Notes under the pieces: model-generated | Database searches by the model: none | What the model was told of the DNA's origin: nothing | What the model saw: the letters and a program-made list of their open reading frames with translations, nothing else | From: Flavobacterium foetidum | Lineage (GTDB): Bacteria; Bacteroidota; Bacteroidia; Flavobacteriales; Flavobacteriaceae | Direction: 5' to 3' | DNA length: 64,000 bases | Assembly: GCF_004634245.1 (NCBI RefSeq) | Contig: NZ_SJTF01000002.1 | Coordinates: 124,001 to 188,000, forward strand | Position numbers and translations under genes: made by a program | Shown here: piece after piece, positions 42,220-50,769 of the stretch | Layout of the letters: each line of letters starts with the position of its first letter | Numbering within the stretch: the stretch's first letter is position 1

Positions 42220-43281
42220 TTATTTAAAACGGAGTTTTGCCAAAATATTATGGCCTGAAGCTATGGCCGTATTCTTATTGATAAAACGGATACTGAAAAA
42301 TCTTGTAGTTGGAGACAATTGCACCCAGCTTGCTCCACCGTCTGTAGTATAATGAATTCCTGTAGAGCCCACAGATACCAATTCCTGGCCATTTCCGCCT
42401 GGAACATACTGTACGCAGGAAGAATATCCAAAACCTTGTCCTTGCCCGATTAATTCCCACGTTTTACCGCCATCTTTTGTAAAAGCTTTATTGTCTGAAT
42501 TTTTCTCAGGCTCGTCAAAATTTCCTCCAGCAATAAATCCTTGCTTTTCATCATAAAAATCTGCCGTAAAAATACCGGTCATCTGTTGTCCTTGAACAAT
42601 TGGAGTATCAATCGCTTTCCATGTCTTTCCTTTGTCTGGAGAATAAAACACTCTTGATTTTTTTCCTCCCGAAACAAGCCAAGTATCATTTCCTTTAACA
42701 ACGACGTTGGTATTACTAGAAGCAAAAGCACCTTCGCCTTGCGCATTAGTAGGAAGCTTATCTGACAAAAGTTTAGTCCAAGTTTCGCCTCCATCTCGGG
42801 TAATGATTACAGAAAAAGTATCTTCTGTAGGATCTCCTAAAGCTATTCCTTCTTTATCATTCCAAAACTGCATGCTGTCATAAAAAACTTTTGGATTTAC
42901 TTCTTTGTAGACTAACTTAACCTTTTGTGTTTTTTTGTCAACTTGGTACAATAAAGCAGGATTACCGATGCTTAACAAAAACACACTTTTTTGAGTTTGA
43001 GCAATACTTCTAAACTCCAATTTAAGTGTATCGCGATAGATATGTTCTTCAAATTTCTGGTTTTTATCGAGGTCATAGTAGCCAAAACGAGAATTATCGG
43101 CACCATACCATACTCTGTTTTTATCAATTGAAATGGCTCGAATGCTGATTCTGTCCTTAATTAATGTATCAACTTCTACAACGGAAAACCAATTATTGAA
43201 TTTTACCAAATCTTTATAGACAGGAGATTTAAAAGACATCAACAAAGCAAAAGCGCCAAAACACAGTATTATTTTCTTCAT
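42220..43281 (-). CDS. Secreted BNR/YCF48-type beta-propeller protein
   Basis: The ATG at 43281 (MKKIILCFGAFALLMSF) gives a clean signal peptide; an upstream in-frame start is less likely. Bacterial neuraminidase or YCF48-like repeats are visible: ITRDGGETWTKL, YSPDKGKTWKAI, FTKDGGKTWELI, YTTDGGASWVQL. No catalytic sialidase residues are obvious. Such propellers often act in photosystem-like assembly or as oxidoreductase-annotated proteins; the role here is unknown. Confidence 0.85.
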   Translation of the reverse strand: MKKIILCFGAFALLMSFKSPVYKDLVKFNNWFSVVEVDTLIKDRISIRAISIDKNRVWYGADNSRFGYYDLDKNQKFEEHIYRDTLKLEFRSIAQTQKSVFLLSIGNPALLYQVDKKTQKVKLVYKEVNPKVFYDSMQFWNDKEGIALGDPTEDTFSVIITRDGGETWTKLLSDKLPTNAQGEGAFASSNTNVVVKGNDTWLVSGGKKSRVFYSPDKGKTWKAIDTPIVQGQQMTGIFTADFYDEKQGFIAGGNFDEPEKNSDNKAFTKDGGKTWELIGQGQGFGYSSCVQYVPGGNGQELVSVGSTGIHYTTDGGASWVQLSPTTRFFSIRFINKNTAIASGHNILAKLRFK

Positions 43282-43405
43282 AATAAATAAAAAATTTAGG
43301 GTTTTGCTAAAATACAATTATTTACAACATCTAAAATTTATTTTATGTTTTTTTCTGGCACAGTAATTGAATATTCCACAATATTAAATTTTAATATGAT
43401 TTGCC

Positions 43406-44701
43406 ATGAAAGCCAAATTACTTTTTTTAGCCCTGCTTACTTTAGGTTTTAGCTCATCAAATTTGCACAGCCAAACTACTGTATACGCGAAGAATTCAGA
43501 TATTAGTGATAATTTAGACTTAAGAGCTGTAGCTTCTATTTTTGGAGAGTCTGCAAATCTTCAGGATTTTGAAAGACGATTGAACGACCCAAAGTATCAG
43601 TTATCAAACCTTGACTTAAATGGTGATGATGAAGTCGATTACCTTAGAGTAATCGAAACAGTGGAAGACAGAACACACGTTGTAATTATTCAAGCCGTAC
43701 TGGATCGTGATGTTTATCAAGACGTTGCCACTATCGATGTTGAGAGAGACAATTACAATAAGGTAAGTGTTCAGGTCGTTGGAAATGCCTATCTGTATGG
43801 TGCCAACTACATTTATGAGCCAGTTTATAATGTGGTTCCGGTAATTTACACCTCTTTTTGGGTGACCAATTACAGACCTTATTATTCAACTTGGTACTGG
43901 GGTTACTATCCATCTTATTACACTGCTTGGAGACCTTACCCTGTTTATAGATACAGAAATAACGTAAACATCTGCATCAACATAAACAACCATTACAACT
44001 ATGTTAATGTAAGAAGAAGTTACAGAGCTCCTGTATTATACGAAACAAGACGTTCTTACGGATACGAGAGAATGCGCCCGAACTACAGTTTTGCTCAAAG
44101 ACATTCTAACATAAACAATAGATATGAGCTGGATCAAAGACGTGTTGCAAACAGAGAAAGCAACAGAAACAGCTATAACACAAACAGAAACAGTTCTTCT
44201 AGATCAAATGCTTACGAAAACAGAAACAGCAACAGAAATTATGCTGAAAACAGAAATAATTCGGTAAGAACTTCTGGAGACAGAGGCTATAACTCGAACC
44301 GTTCGACTGCCAACACATACAGTACGGAAAAACCAAATAATTCTGTACGCGTTGAAAACAGTCCGAGAACAGAATCAAGAAATGAAAGCAGAACCTACTC
44401 TGAAAACAGAACAAATACGCCAAGAGTTGAAAATGCTCCAAGAACAGAATCAAGAAGCAACAACTCCAACGAAAACAGAATGAATTCGCAACGAGTTTCA
44501 AACAGTCAAAGATCTGAGTCTTCAAGAGGTTATTCTGAAAACAGGTCTTCTAACGAAAACAGATCTTACTCTGCGAGACCGCAACAACAAACAATGCAGC
44601 GTTCTGAAGCTCCAAGAGCAAGCCAAGAATCTAGAGGCGGCGGGCAACCTCAGAGAGAAGCAGGCGGTAATTCTAGAGGTGGCGGCGGCAGAAGAGGTTA
44701 A
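43406..44701 (+). CDS. Secreted Asn/Arg/Ser-rich low-complexity protein
   Basis: 431 aa. A signal peptide (LLFLALLTLGFSSSNLHSQ) precedes a folded N-terminal domain (about 20-130; AVASIFGESANLQDFERRL and a DLNGDDEVDYLR segment that resembles a calcium-binding loop). A Tyr/Trp-rich stretch follows (YRPYYSTWYWGYYPSYY), then about 200 residues of Asn, Arg, Ser and Glu repeats such as SENRTNTPRVENAPRTESR. It ends RGGGGRRG. Function unknown. Confidence 0.85.
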   Translation: MKAKLLFLALLTLGFSSSNLHSQTTVYAKNSDISDNLDLRAVASIFGESANLQDFERRLNDPKYQLSNLDLNGDDEVDYLRVIETVEDRTHVVIIQAVLDRDVYQDVATIDVERDNYNKVSVQVVGNAYLYGANYIYEPVYNVVPVIYTSFWVTNYRPYYSTWYWGYYPSYYTAWRPYPVYRYRNNVNICININNHYNYVNVRRSYRAPVLYETRRSYGYERMRPNYSFAQRHSNINNRYELDQRRVANRESNRNSYNTNRNSSSRSNAYENRNSNRNYAENRNNSVRTSGDRGYNSNRSTANTYSTEKPNNSVRVENSPRTESRNESRTYSENRTNTPRVENAPRTESRSNNSNENRMNSQRVSNSQRSESSRGYSENRSSNENRSYSARPQQQTMQRSEAPRASQESRGGGQPQREAGGNSRGGGGRRG

Positions 44702-44718
44702 CAATAATTAGTAAAATT

Positions 44719-44757
44719 AAAAGCACAATTTTAAGGATTGTGCTTTTTTTTATCTTT
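44719..44757 (+). terminator. Terminator after the low-complexity protein
   Basis: AAAAGCACAAT and ATTGTGCTTTTTTTT form a stem followed by a T-run. Confidence 0.85.
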
Positions 44758-44792
44758 TTAATTATAATTGACGCTAATTTGTTTTAAAACAG

Positions 44793-44800
44793 TAAATTTG
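44793..44800 (+). promoter_or_regulatory. -7 box TAAATTTG upstream of kup
   Basis: TAAATTTG is a consensus -7 box 24 bp before the kup ATG, with TTG 22 bp upstream as a candidate -33 element. It rules out the longer in-frame start upstream. Confidence 0.6.
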
Positions 44801-44824
44801 CAACCGTCTTTTATAAAAATATAC

Positions 44825-46798
44825 ATGAGCGCATCGCATAAAAACTTACATAGTAAGTTGACTATAGGGGGTTTATTGATTACATTAGGGATTATATATG
44901 GAGACATCGGAACTTCTCCATTGTACGTAATGAAGGCCATTCTTGGTGACCACAGCATAAATGCAGATATTGTTTTAGGAGGTATATCATGTGTTTTCTG
45001 GACTTTGACTTTACAGACTACGCTAAAATATGTAGTAATTACGTTGAGTGCTGATAATCATGGTGAAGGAGGGATTTTTGCTTTGTATGCATTAGTCAAA
45101 AAAACAAAAATACAATGGCTCATCGTCCCGGCGATTATTGGAGGAAGTGCACTTCTCGCAGATGGTATTATTACCCCTCCAATCTCTATTTCTTCTGCAG
45201 TTGAAGGAATCAGGGCGTTTTATCCAACCATGAAAACCCAAACAATAGTATATATTGTAATTAGCATTTTATTTGTCTTATTTACCATTCAACAATTTGG
45301 AACAAAACTGGTAGGTAAATTTTTTGCTCCAATGATGATGATTTGGTTTGCAATGCTCGGAACCCTTGGCGCGATTCAGGTTATCAACTATCCAGAAGTC
45401 ATCAAGGCAATAAATCCGTATTACGCTTATCACTTACTTTCTATTCATCCTGATGGTTTCTTTGTTCTTGGATTTGTATTTTTATGTACAACAGGAGCAG
45501 AAGCCTTGTATTCTGACATGGGACACTGTGGTAGAAAAAACATCAGAATCAGCTGGATTTTTGTAAAAACAACATTAGTTTTAAACTACTTCGGACAAGC
45601 TGCTTATTTAATTCATCACGAAGGAAGTACATTACAGCAATTAGGTGGCGAAAACGGAAATCCGTTTTACTTAATTATGCCGCATTGGTTTTTGCCATTC
45701 GGAATCGTAGTGGCTACCTTAGCAGCAGTAATAGCTTCTCAAGCATTGATAAGCGGTTCTTTTACGCTGATCAACGAAGCAATGCGTCTGAATTTCTGGC
45801 CGAAGGTAAAAATCAAATATCCTACGGAGGTTAAGGGACAGCTTTATATTCCATCAATCAACTGGCTTCTATTTATTGGCTGTGTTGGGATTGTGCTTCA
45901 CTTTGAAAAGTCAGGAAATATGGAACATGCTTACGGCTTGGCCATCATTCTCTGTATGATTATGACTACAATCCTTCTAAATTATTATTTGATTATGAAG
46001 CGTGTAAAACTGTACTTCATGGTGCCGTTAATCACTATTTACTTATTAATCGAATTTAGTTTCCTTTTCGCCAACATTACCAAATTTGCCGAAGGAGGTT
46101 ATGTGACATTAATTATTGCCAGCTTACTGATTTCTGTAATGACCATTTGGTATCTGGCCAAGAAAATCAACAAAAACTACACGAAAGTGGTCAAAATTGA
46201 CGACTACAAACAGGTATTAGTCGAATTGAGCCAAGATTTATCGATTCCGAAATATGCTACGCACCTTGTTTACATGACCAATGCAAATCGTGTTGATGAA
46301 TTGGAGGAAAAAATCATTTATTCTATCCTTCAAAAACGCCCAAAAAGAGCCGATATTTATTGGTTTGTTCACGTAAACATTTTGACTGAACCTTATAAAA
46401 CGCAATATAAAGTAACAGAAATCGCCAAAGATGATATTTACAGAATTGACTTTAATTTAGGTTTTAGAGAACCAACCAAAATCAATTTGATGTTTAGAGA
46501 AGTTATCAAAGACATGGTAAAGCGAGGCGAAGTAGATATTACAAGCCGTTACGAATCCTTAAACAAAAACAATATTATTGGAGACTTCAAATTTGTATTG
46601 TCTGAGAAATTCTTATCTAATGACAATGATTTAAGATGGCACGAAAACATTATTATGAACTCGTACTTCTTCATCAAAAAACTGAGTTTGTCTGAAGAAA
46701 GAGCATTTGGATTAGACAGCAGCTCTGTTAAAATAGAGAAATTCCCAATGGTGCTTCATGCTCCAGAGAATATTGGATTAACGCGTATTATTAAATAA
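44825..46798 (+). CDS. kup: KUP/HAK/KT family potassium transporter
   Basis: The ATG at 44825 (MSASHKNLHSKLTIGG) agrees with the promoter. About 657 aa. Signature LGIIYGDIGTSPLYVMKAIL is at the start of the first membrane helix, with about twelve helices (for example GSALLADGIITPPISISSAVEG) and a soluble C-terminal domain of about 210 residues. It takes up K+, likely with protons. Confidence 0.94.
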   Translation: MSASHKNLHSKLTIGGLLITLGIIYGDIGTSPLYVMKAILGDHSINADIVLGGISCVFWTLTLQTTLKYVVITLSADNHGEGGIFALYALVKKTKIQWLIVPAIIGGSALLADGIITPPISISSAVEGIRAFYPTMKTQTIVYIVISILFVLFTIQQFGTKLVGKFFAPMMMIWFAMLGTLGAIQVINYPEVIKAINPYYAYHLLSIHPDGFFVLGFVFLCTTGAEALYSDMGHCGRKNIRISWIFVKTTLVLNYFGQAAYLIHHEGSTLQQLGGENGNPFYLIMPHWFLPFGIVVATLAAVIASQALISGSFTLINEAMRLNFWPKVKIKYPTEVKGQLYIPSINWLLFIGCVGIVLHFEKSGNMEHAYGLAIILCMIMTTILLNYYLIMKRVKLYFMVPLITIYLLIEFSFLFANITKFAEGGYVTLIIASLLISVMTIWYLAKKINKNYTKVVKIDDYKQVLVELSQDLSIPKYATHLVYMTNANRVDELEEKIIYSILQKRPKRADIYWFVHVNILTEPYKTQYKVTEIAKDDIYRIDFNLGFREPTKINLMFREVIKDMVKRGEVDITSRYESLNKNNIIGDFKFVLSEKFLSNDNDLRWHENIIMNSYFFIKKLSLSEERAFGLDSSSVKIEKFPMVLHAPENIGLTRIIK

Positions 46799-46819
46799 AA
46801 GCGCTTTTAGATAATTCAA

Positions 46820-46848
46820 AAAACACTCTCAAACGGAGTGTTTTTTTC
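46820..46848 (+). terminator. Terminator after kup
   Basis: AAAACACTC and GAGTGTTTTTTT form a 9-bp stem and T-run. Confidence 0.88.
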
Positions 46849-46908
46849 TTTTAATTTTAGTCTGGAGAAGATTCAGTATTAAAAATTTAACTTTCAATCA
46901 ATTAATAG

Positions 46909-46916
46909 TACCTTTG
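46909..46916 (+). promoter_or_regulatory. -7 box TACCTTTG upstream of the RsmB-like gene
   Basis: TACCTTTG matches TAnnTTTG, 17 bp before the ATG at 46934. Confidence 0.6.
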
Positions 46917-46933
46917 CACTTCAAATAAATAAA

Positions 46934-48148
46934 ATGAGATTACACAGAAATTTAGTTTATACGACAATCGATTCTTTGAATGCAATTTTCAATGAAGGAG
47001 AATATGCAGACAAAGTGGTAGCCAGAGCTTTAAAAAAAGACAAACGCTGGGGAAGTTCTGACCGCAAATTTGTTGCTGAAACCATATACGAAATTGTTCG
47101 CTGGAAACGATTATATGCCGAAATTGCTGAAGTAAAAGAACCTTACGACAGAGATAATTTATGGAGGATGTTTGCCGTTTGGGCTGTTCTTCGCGGTTAT
47201 CCAATTCCCGATTGGAGACAATTGGAAGGAACTCCTGAAAGAAAAATAAAAGGCCGTTTTGACGAATTATCTAAAACTAGAGCCATAAAAGAGTCTATTC
47301 CAGACTGGATGGATGAATTGGGCGTGAAAGAATTGGGCGAGAAAGTTTGGGCTAAAGAAATCGCAGCGCAGAATCAACCTGCAAAAGTGATTCTTAGAAC
47401 CAATACTTTAAAAGGAACCAAAGAAAGCCTTCGAAATACTTTAATGGATTTAAATATCGAAACTGAATATTTAAAAAACCAACCGGAAGCTTTAGTTTTA
47501 AAAGAAAGAGCAAATGTGTTTTTGACTGATGCTTTTAAACAAGGTTTATTTGAAGTTCAGGATGCCAACTCACAATTAGTTGCTGAATTCCTAGATGTAA
47601 AACCTGGAATGCGCGTTGTGGATACTTGCGCAGGAGCGGGAGGAAAAACATTGCATATGGCATCCTTAATGCAAAACAAAGGACAGCTGATTGCAATGGA
47701 TTTGTACGAGAGTAAATTGAAACAACTTAAATTGAGAGCGAAAAGAAATGGCGCTTTCAATATTGAGTACCGCATTATCGACAGCACTAAAGTGATTAAA
47801 AAATTACACGAAAAGGCAGATCGTGTTTTGATTGACGCTCCTTGTAGCGGATTAGGCGTTTTAAAAAGAAATCCGGATTCTAAATGGAAATTACAGCCTG
47901 AATTTATCGATAACATTCGTAAAGTTCAGAGCGAAGTTTTAGAAAGCTATTCTAAAATTGTAAAACCAGGCGGTAAATTGGTTTACGCAACTTGTTCTGT
48001 ATTGCCGTCAGAAAACCAAGAACAGGTGGAGAAATTCTTAAAAACAGAAATCGGGAAACAATTCAATTTTATTGAAGACCGTAAAATGCTGGCTTCAGAA
48101 TCTGGCTTTGATGGATTTTATATGGCACTTTTGGAAAGAAAAAAATAA
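46934..48148 (+). CDS. rsmB: RsmB/NOP family rRNA (cytosine-C5) methyltransferase
   Basis: 404 aa. The S-adenosylmethionine motif is VDTCAGAGGKTLH. The catalytic cysteine pair lies in DAPCSGLGVLKRNPDSKW and YATCSVLPSENQEQV. An N-terminal helical RNA-binding region is present. The enzyme probably makes m5C in 16S rRNA. The exact target position is not readable from sequence, and the E. coli name is used by family. Confidence 0.88.
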   Translation: MRLHRNLVYTTIDSLNAIFNEGEYADKVVARALKKDKRWGSSDRKFVAETIYEIVRWKRLYAEIAEVKEPYDRDNLWRMFAVWAVLRGYPIPDWRQLEGTPERKIKGRFDELSKTRAIKESIPDWMDELGVKELGEKVWAKEIAAQNQPAKVILRTNTLKGTKESLRNTLMDLNIETEYLKNQPEALVLKERANVFLTDAFKQGLFEVQDANSQLVAEFLDVKPGMRVVDTCAGAGGKTLHMASLMQNKGQLIAMDLYESKLKQLKLRAKRNGAFNIEYRIIDSTKVIKKLHEKADRVLIDAPCSGLGVLKRNPDSKWKLQPEFIDNIRKVQSEVLESYSKIVKPGGKLVYATCSVLPSENQEQVEKFLKTEIGKQFNFIEDRKMLASESGFDGFYMALLERKK

Positions 48149-48196
48149 AAATTAAATTCCAAATTCCAATTTGTTTTGGAATATCTAAATACTAAA

Positions 48197-48240
48197 AATT
48201 CCAAATTCCAACTTTTACAATTGGAATTTGGAATTTTTTA
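48197..48240. terminator. Terminator-like AATTCCAAATTCCAA hairpin
   Basis: AAATTCCAAATTCCAA and TTGGAATTTGGAATTTTT form a long AT-rich stem. The same repeat type recurs at 53,240-53,323, and copies within the gap at 48,150-48,180 extend it. It separates converging genes. Confidence 0.75.
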
Positions 48241-48251
48241 TTTTTGGAATT

Positions 48252-49295
48252 TTAATCCTGAAGGGTAGGTTTACGAAGTAGCTTTCCGTTTTCATTTTCT
48301 TTAAATTTAGAAACAAAAACTATTTCTTTTGGTTTTTCATATTTTCCCAAAACATCGAAAAAATCGGCTGGAAAATCTTGCTTTTCTCCTTCGATGACCA
48401 AAACTAATTTTTCTCCTAAAGTTGTATCAGGAAGTCCCGTAACGAAAAATCGATTAGCAATTTTGCCAGTCAATTTAGCTTCAATCTGTTCCGGAATCAG
48501 CTTTACTCCTCCACTATTGATTACATTATCAATTCGTCCAAGAAACACAAACTGATGATCATTTTTTAATTCCACCAAATCATTTGTAACAATTGGCTCG
48601 TCTGAAATTGTAGCCACATTAATTACCAAACATTGGCGATCGTCTTGAGAAATTTTCACGTTTGGAAGAATCGAAAAAACAGCATCACCTAAACGTTTAG
48701 CCGCAATGTGCGTAATGGTTTCGGTCATTCCGTAAGTTTCGTAAATTTCGGTTTTAAGCGGCAAAAGCCTTTCTTCAAGAGCAGAATCCAGTTTTGCACC
48801 GCCGATAATCAATTTTCGTACAGCATCTAATTGATCGATTGAATTCTGAACCTGCAAAGGCACCATAGCCACAAAATCATACATCTTTTTATTGAATTCA
48901 AGCGGATGAAGGCTTGGCGAAACAACATCCAACTCTAAACCGAGAATCAGGCTGCGCACCAACATCATTTTTCCCGCAATAAACTGTGTTGGTAGACATA
49001 ACAACGCCTTATTTCCTGGCTCGAGTCCGAAAAAATCTCCAGTTGCGAGCGCAGAATAAATCATTGCTTTTTTCTCTAAACGAACCAGTTTCGGCAATCC
49101 CGTGGTGCCAGAAGTAGTCATTTCGATATACTCTTTTTCATCGAACCAATCAAGAAAAAACTCCCCAATCGACTGTTCGTAGGCATCTCCTTCTTTAATA
49201 AAACTATAGCCTACACGACACAAATCTTTCGCATTTAAATGATATCCATTTAGTTTAAAATAATTATGAACGTTTTTATGAGTTAAATTTGACAT
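48252..49295 (-). CDS. menE: AMP-binding enzyme, likely o-succinylbenzoate-CoA ligase
   Basis: About 347 aa from the ATG at 49295 (MSNLTHKNVHNYF). Acyl-adenylate motifs are TTSGTTGLPKLVRL, YETYGMTETITHIA and VFLGRIDNVINSGGVKL. It is short for the superfamily but close to Bacteroidota MenE. MenE activates o-succinylbenzoate in menaquinone synthesis. The rest of the men pathway is not in the window. It overlaps the upstream protease gene by 20 bp. Confidence 0.82.
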   Translation of the reverse strand: MSNLTHKNVHNYFKLNGYHLNAKDLCRVGYSFIKEGDAYEQSIGEFFLDWFDEKEYIEMTTSGTTGLPKLVRLEKKAMIYSALATGDFFGLEPGNKALLCLPTQFIAGKMMLVRSLILGLELDVVSPSLHPLEFNKKMYDFVAMVPLQVQNSIDQLDAVRKLIIGGAKLDSALEERLLPLKTEIYETYGMTETITHIAAKRLGDAVFSILPNVKISQDDRQCLVINVATISDEPIVTNDLVELKNDHQFVFLGRIDNVINSGGVKLIPEQIEAKLTGKIANRFFVTGLPDTTLGEKLVLVIEGEKQDFPADFFDVLGKYEKPKEIVFVSKFKENENGKLLRKPTLQD

Positions 49296-50220
49296 GATTT
49301 CCTGATTTATTAATATTTCCACTTAGTTTTTCTTTCCAATTATTCCAGCCATATTTTCTACTGAAAATAAAAAGCAAAATCGGATAAATAATCACAACCG
49401 GAAGAATTACATCCAAGCCGGCCGAGGGTTCTGAACGATCTATAAAAACAGAATTGGTCTGAAAAACAGTCCAATCAGATGTAACTAACAAAGCTCCCAC
49501 CAGATTATTTGCGGCATGAAATCCTAAAGCTAATTCAATCCCCTCATCCATCAAGGTGATAATCCCCAAAAACAGACCTGTTCCGATATAGTAAATCATT
49601 ATGATGTTTCCCATTTTTGCAACTTCTGGATTGAAAATATGCATAGAACCGAAAATTATGGAAGTCATGAGAAGCGGAAACCATCTGTTGTACGAAAGAT
49701 TAGCAAATCCCTGCATTAAATATCCTCTAAAAACATATTCTTCTGTACTGGTCTGAATCGGAATCAAGATTGAAGCAATCAGAATCAGAATCAAAAACGG
49801 AATTAAATTAAAATTGAAAACAAAATTCTCGGGAGACCTTAAATACACAAACAGAAAACTTATGCCCGAAAAGAAAGCCCATAAAAAAAAGGAAAACCAA
49901 ATTCTTTTCCAATCGACTTTTGCTCGCGATGTTGTTATCGACAGCAAGGTCTGATGGTGAATATATTTTACTACGAAATAAATTCCGGCAAAAGCAAAAA
50001 CAAAAGAAATCATGACCAGAAACAAGGTCATATTAGACTCAAACATCTTCATGACACCTTCGTTTGTTGTGGGGAAAGGCTTATTTTCTGCAAAACATTT
50101 GTAAAGCACTGCTGCAGAGAGTGGAATTTGCCCTATAAACGATGCTGCAATGATAAAAACAGAGCCTAAAAGGTATTTCCAAAACCTATTTTCAGGTTTA
50201 ATTCCTTGTTCTAAAAACAT
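49276..50220 (-). CDS. CPBP family intramembrane metalloprotease
   Basis: 314 aa with about eight hydrophobic helices. The Abi/CAAX protease motifs are STEEYVFRGYLMQGF (EExxxR), FGSMHIFNP and LGFHAANNLVGAL. Substrate unknown; such proteases act on prenylated or other membrane peptides. Its 3' end overlaps the start of menE. Confidence 0.9.
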   Translation of the reverse strand: MFLEQGIKPENRFWKYLLGSVFIIAASFIGQIPLSAAVLYKCFAENKPFPTTNEGVMKMFESNMTLFLVMISFVFAFAGIYFVVKYIHHQTLLSITTSRAKVDWKRIWFSFFLWAFFSGISFLFVYLRSPENFVFNFNLIPFLILILIASILIPIQTSTEEYVFRGYLMQGFANLSYNRWFPLLMTSIIFGSMHIFNPEVAKMGNIIMIYYIGTGLFLGIITLMDEGIELALGFHAANNLVGALLVTSDWTVFQTNSVFIDRSEPSAGLDVILPVVIIYPILLFIFSRKYGWNNWKEKLSGNINKSGNHVKFNS

Positions 50221-50266
50221 ATTTTAAAATTTTAAAGAGGGAGATCCAAATATTATAAGTTAATCT

Positions 50267-50274
50267 TATTTTTG
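50267..50274 (+). promoter_or_regulatory. -7 box TATTTTTG upstream of the ArsC-like gene
   Basis: TATTTTTG lies 60 bp before the ATG at 50335. A longer in-frame start would overlap this promoter and is rejected. Confidence 0.6.
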
Positions 50275-50334
50275 ACAATGCTAAAATACCGCTTTTTTGT
50301 CTTAGCGTTTTTACCATTTCTTAAATATAACAAA

Positions 50335-50679
50335 ATGATACAAATTTACCACAATCCTCGTTGCGGAAAATCTAGAAACTGTGTGGCTTTTATTGAAAAC
50401 ACCAATCAGGAATTTGAAATTATTCCGTATCTGACACAGAATCCTTCTTTTGATGAATTAAAAACGCTGTTGCAACAACTTGATTTAAAACCGCTGCAGT
50501 TAATTCGCACCAAAGAAAAAATTTGGACAGAAAGCTACAAAGACAAATCACTGACCGATGACGAAATTGTGCAGGCAATGGTTGACAATCCTATTTTGAT
50601 TGAAAGACCAATTGTTGTAAAAAACGGAAAAGCCATAATTGGAAGAGATTTAGAAGCCGTAGCAAGCTTTTTAGATTAG
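50335..50679 (+). CDS. arsC: ArsC/Spx-like arsenate reductase (glutaredoxin type)
   Basis: 114 aa from the ATG at 50335 (MIQIYHNPRCGKSRNCV). The catalytic cysteine is in HNPRCGKSRN, and the ArsC-type arginine segments LIRTKE and PILIERPIVVKNGKAIIGR are present. It could reduce arsenate, or act as a thiol reductase of the YffB type. No other ars gene is nearby. Confidence 0.88.
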   Translation: MIQIYHNPRCGKSRNCVAFIENTNQEFEIIPYLTQNPSFDELKTLLQQLDLKPLQLIRTKEKIWTESYKDKSLTDDEIVQAMVDNPILIERPIVVKNGKAIIGRDLEAVASFLD

Positions 50680-50733
50680 TTCTAAAATATTCTGTTAACA
50701 TTTTTTTGTGATTTTCTAAATTAAACCAAAGTC

Positions 50734-50741
50734 TATTTTTG
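50734..50741 (+). promoter_or_regulatory. -7 box TATTTTTG upstream of the TonB-linked receptor
   Basis: TATTTTTG is 28 bp before the ATG at 50770, with TTG near 50706. Confidence 0.55.
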
Positions 50742-50769
50742 CGGTCTAAGAAGAAAAGAAACCAAAAAA

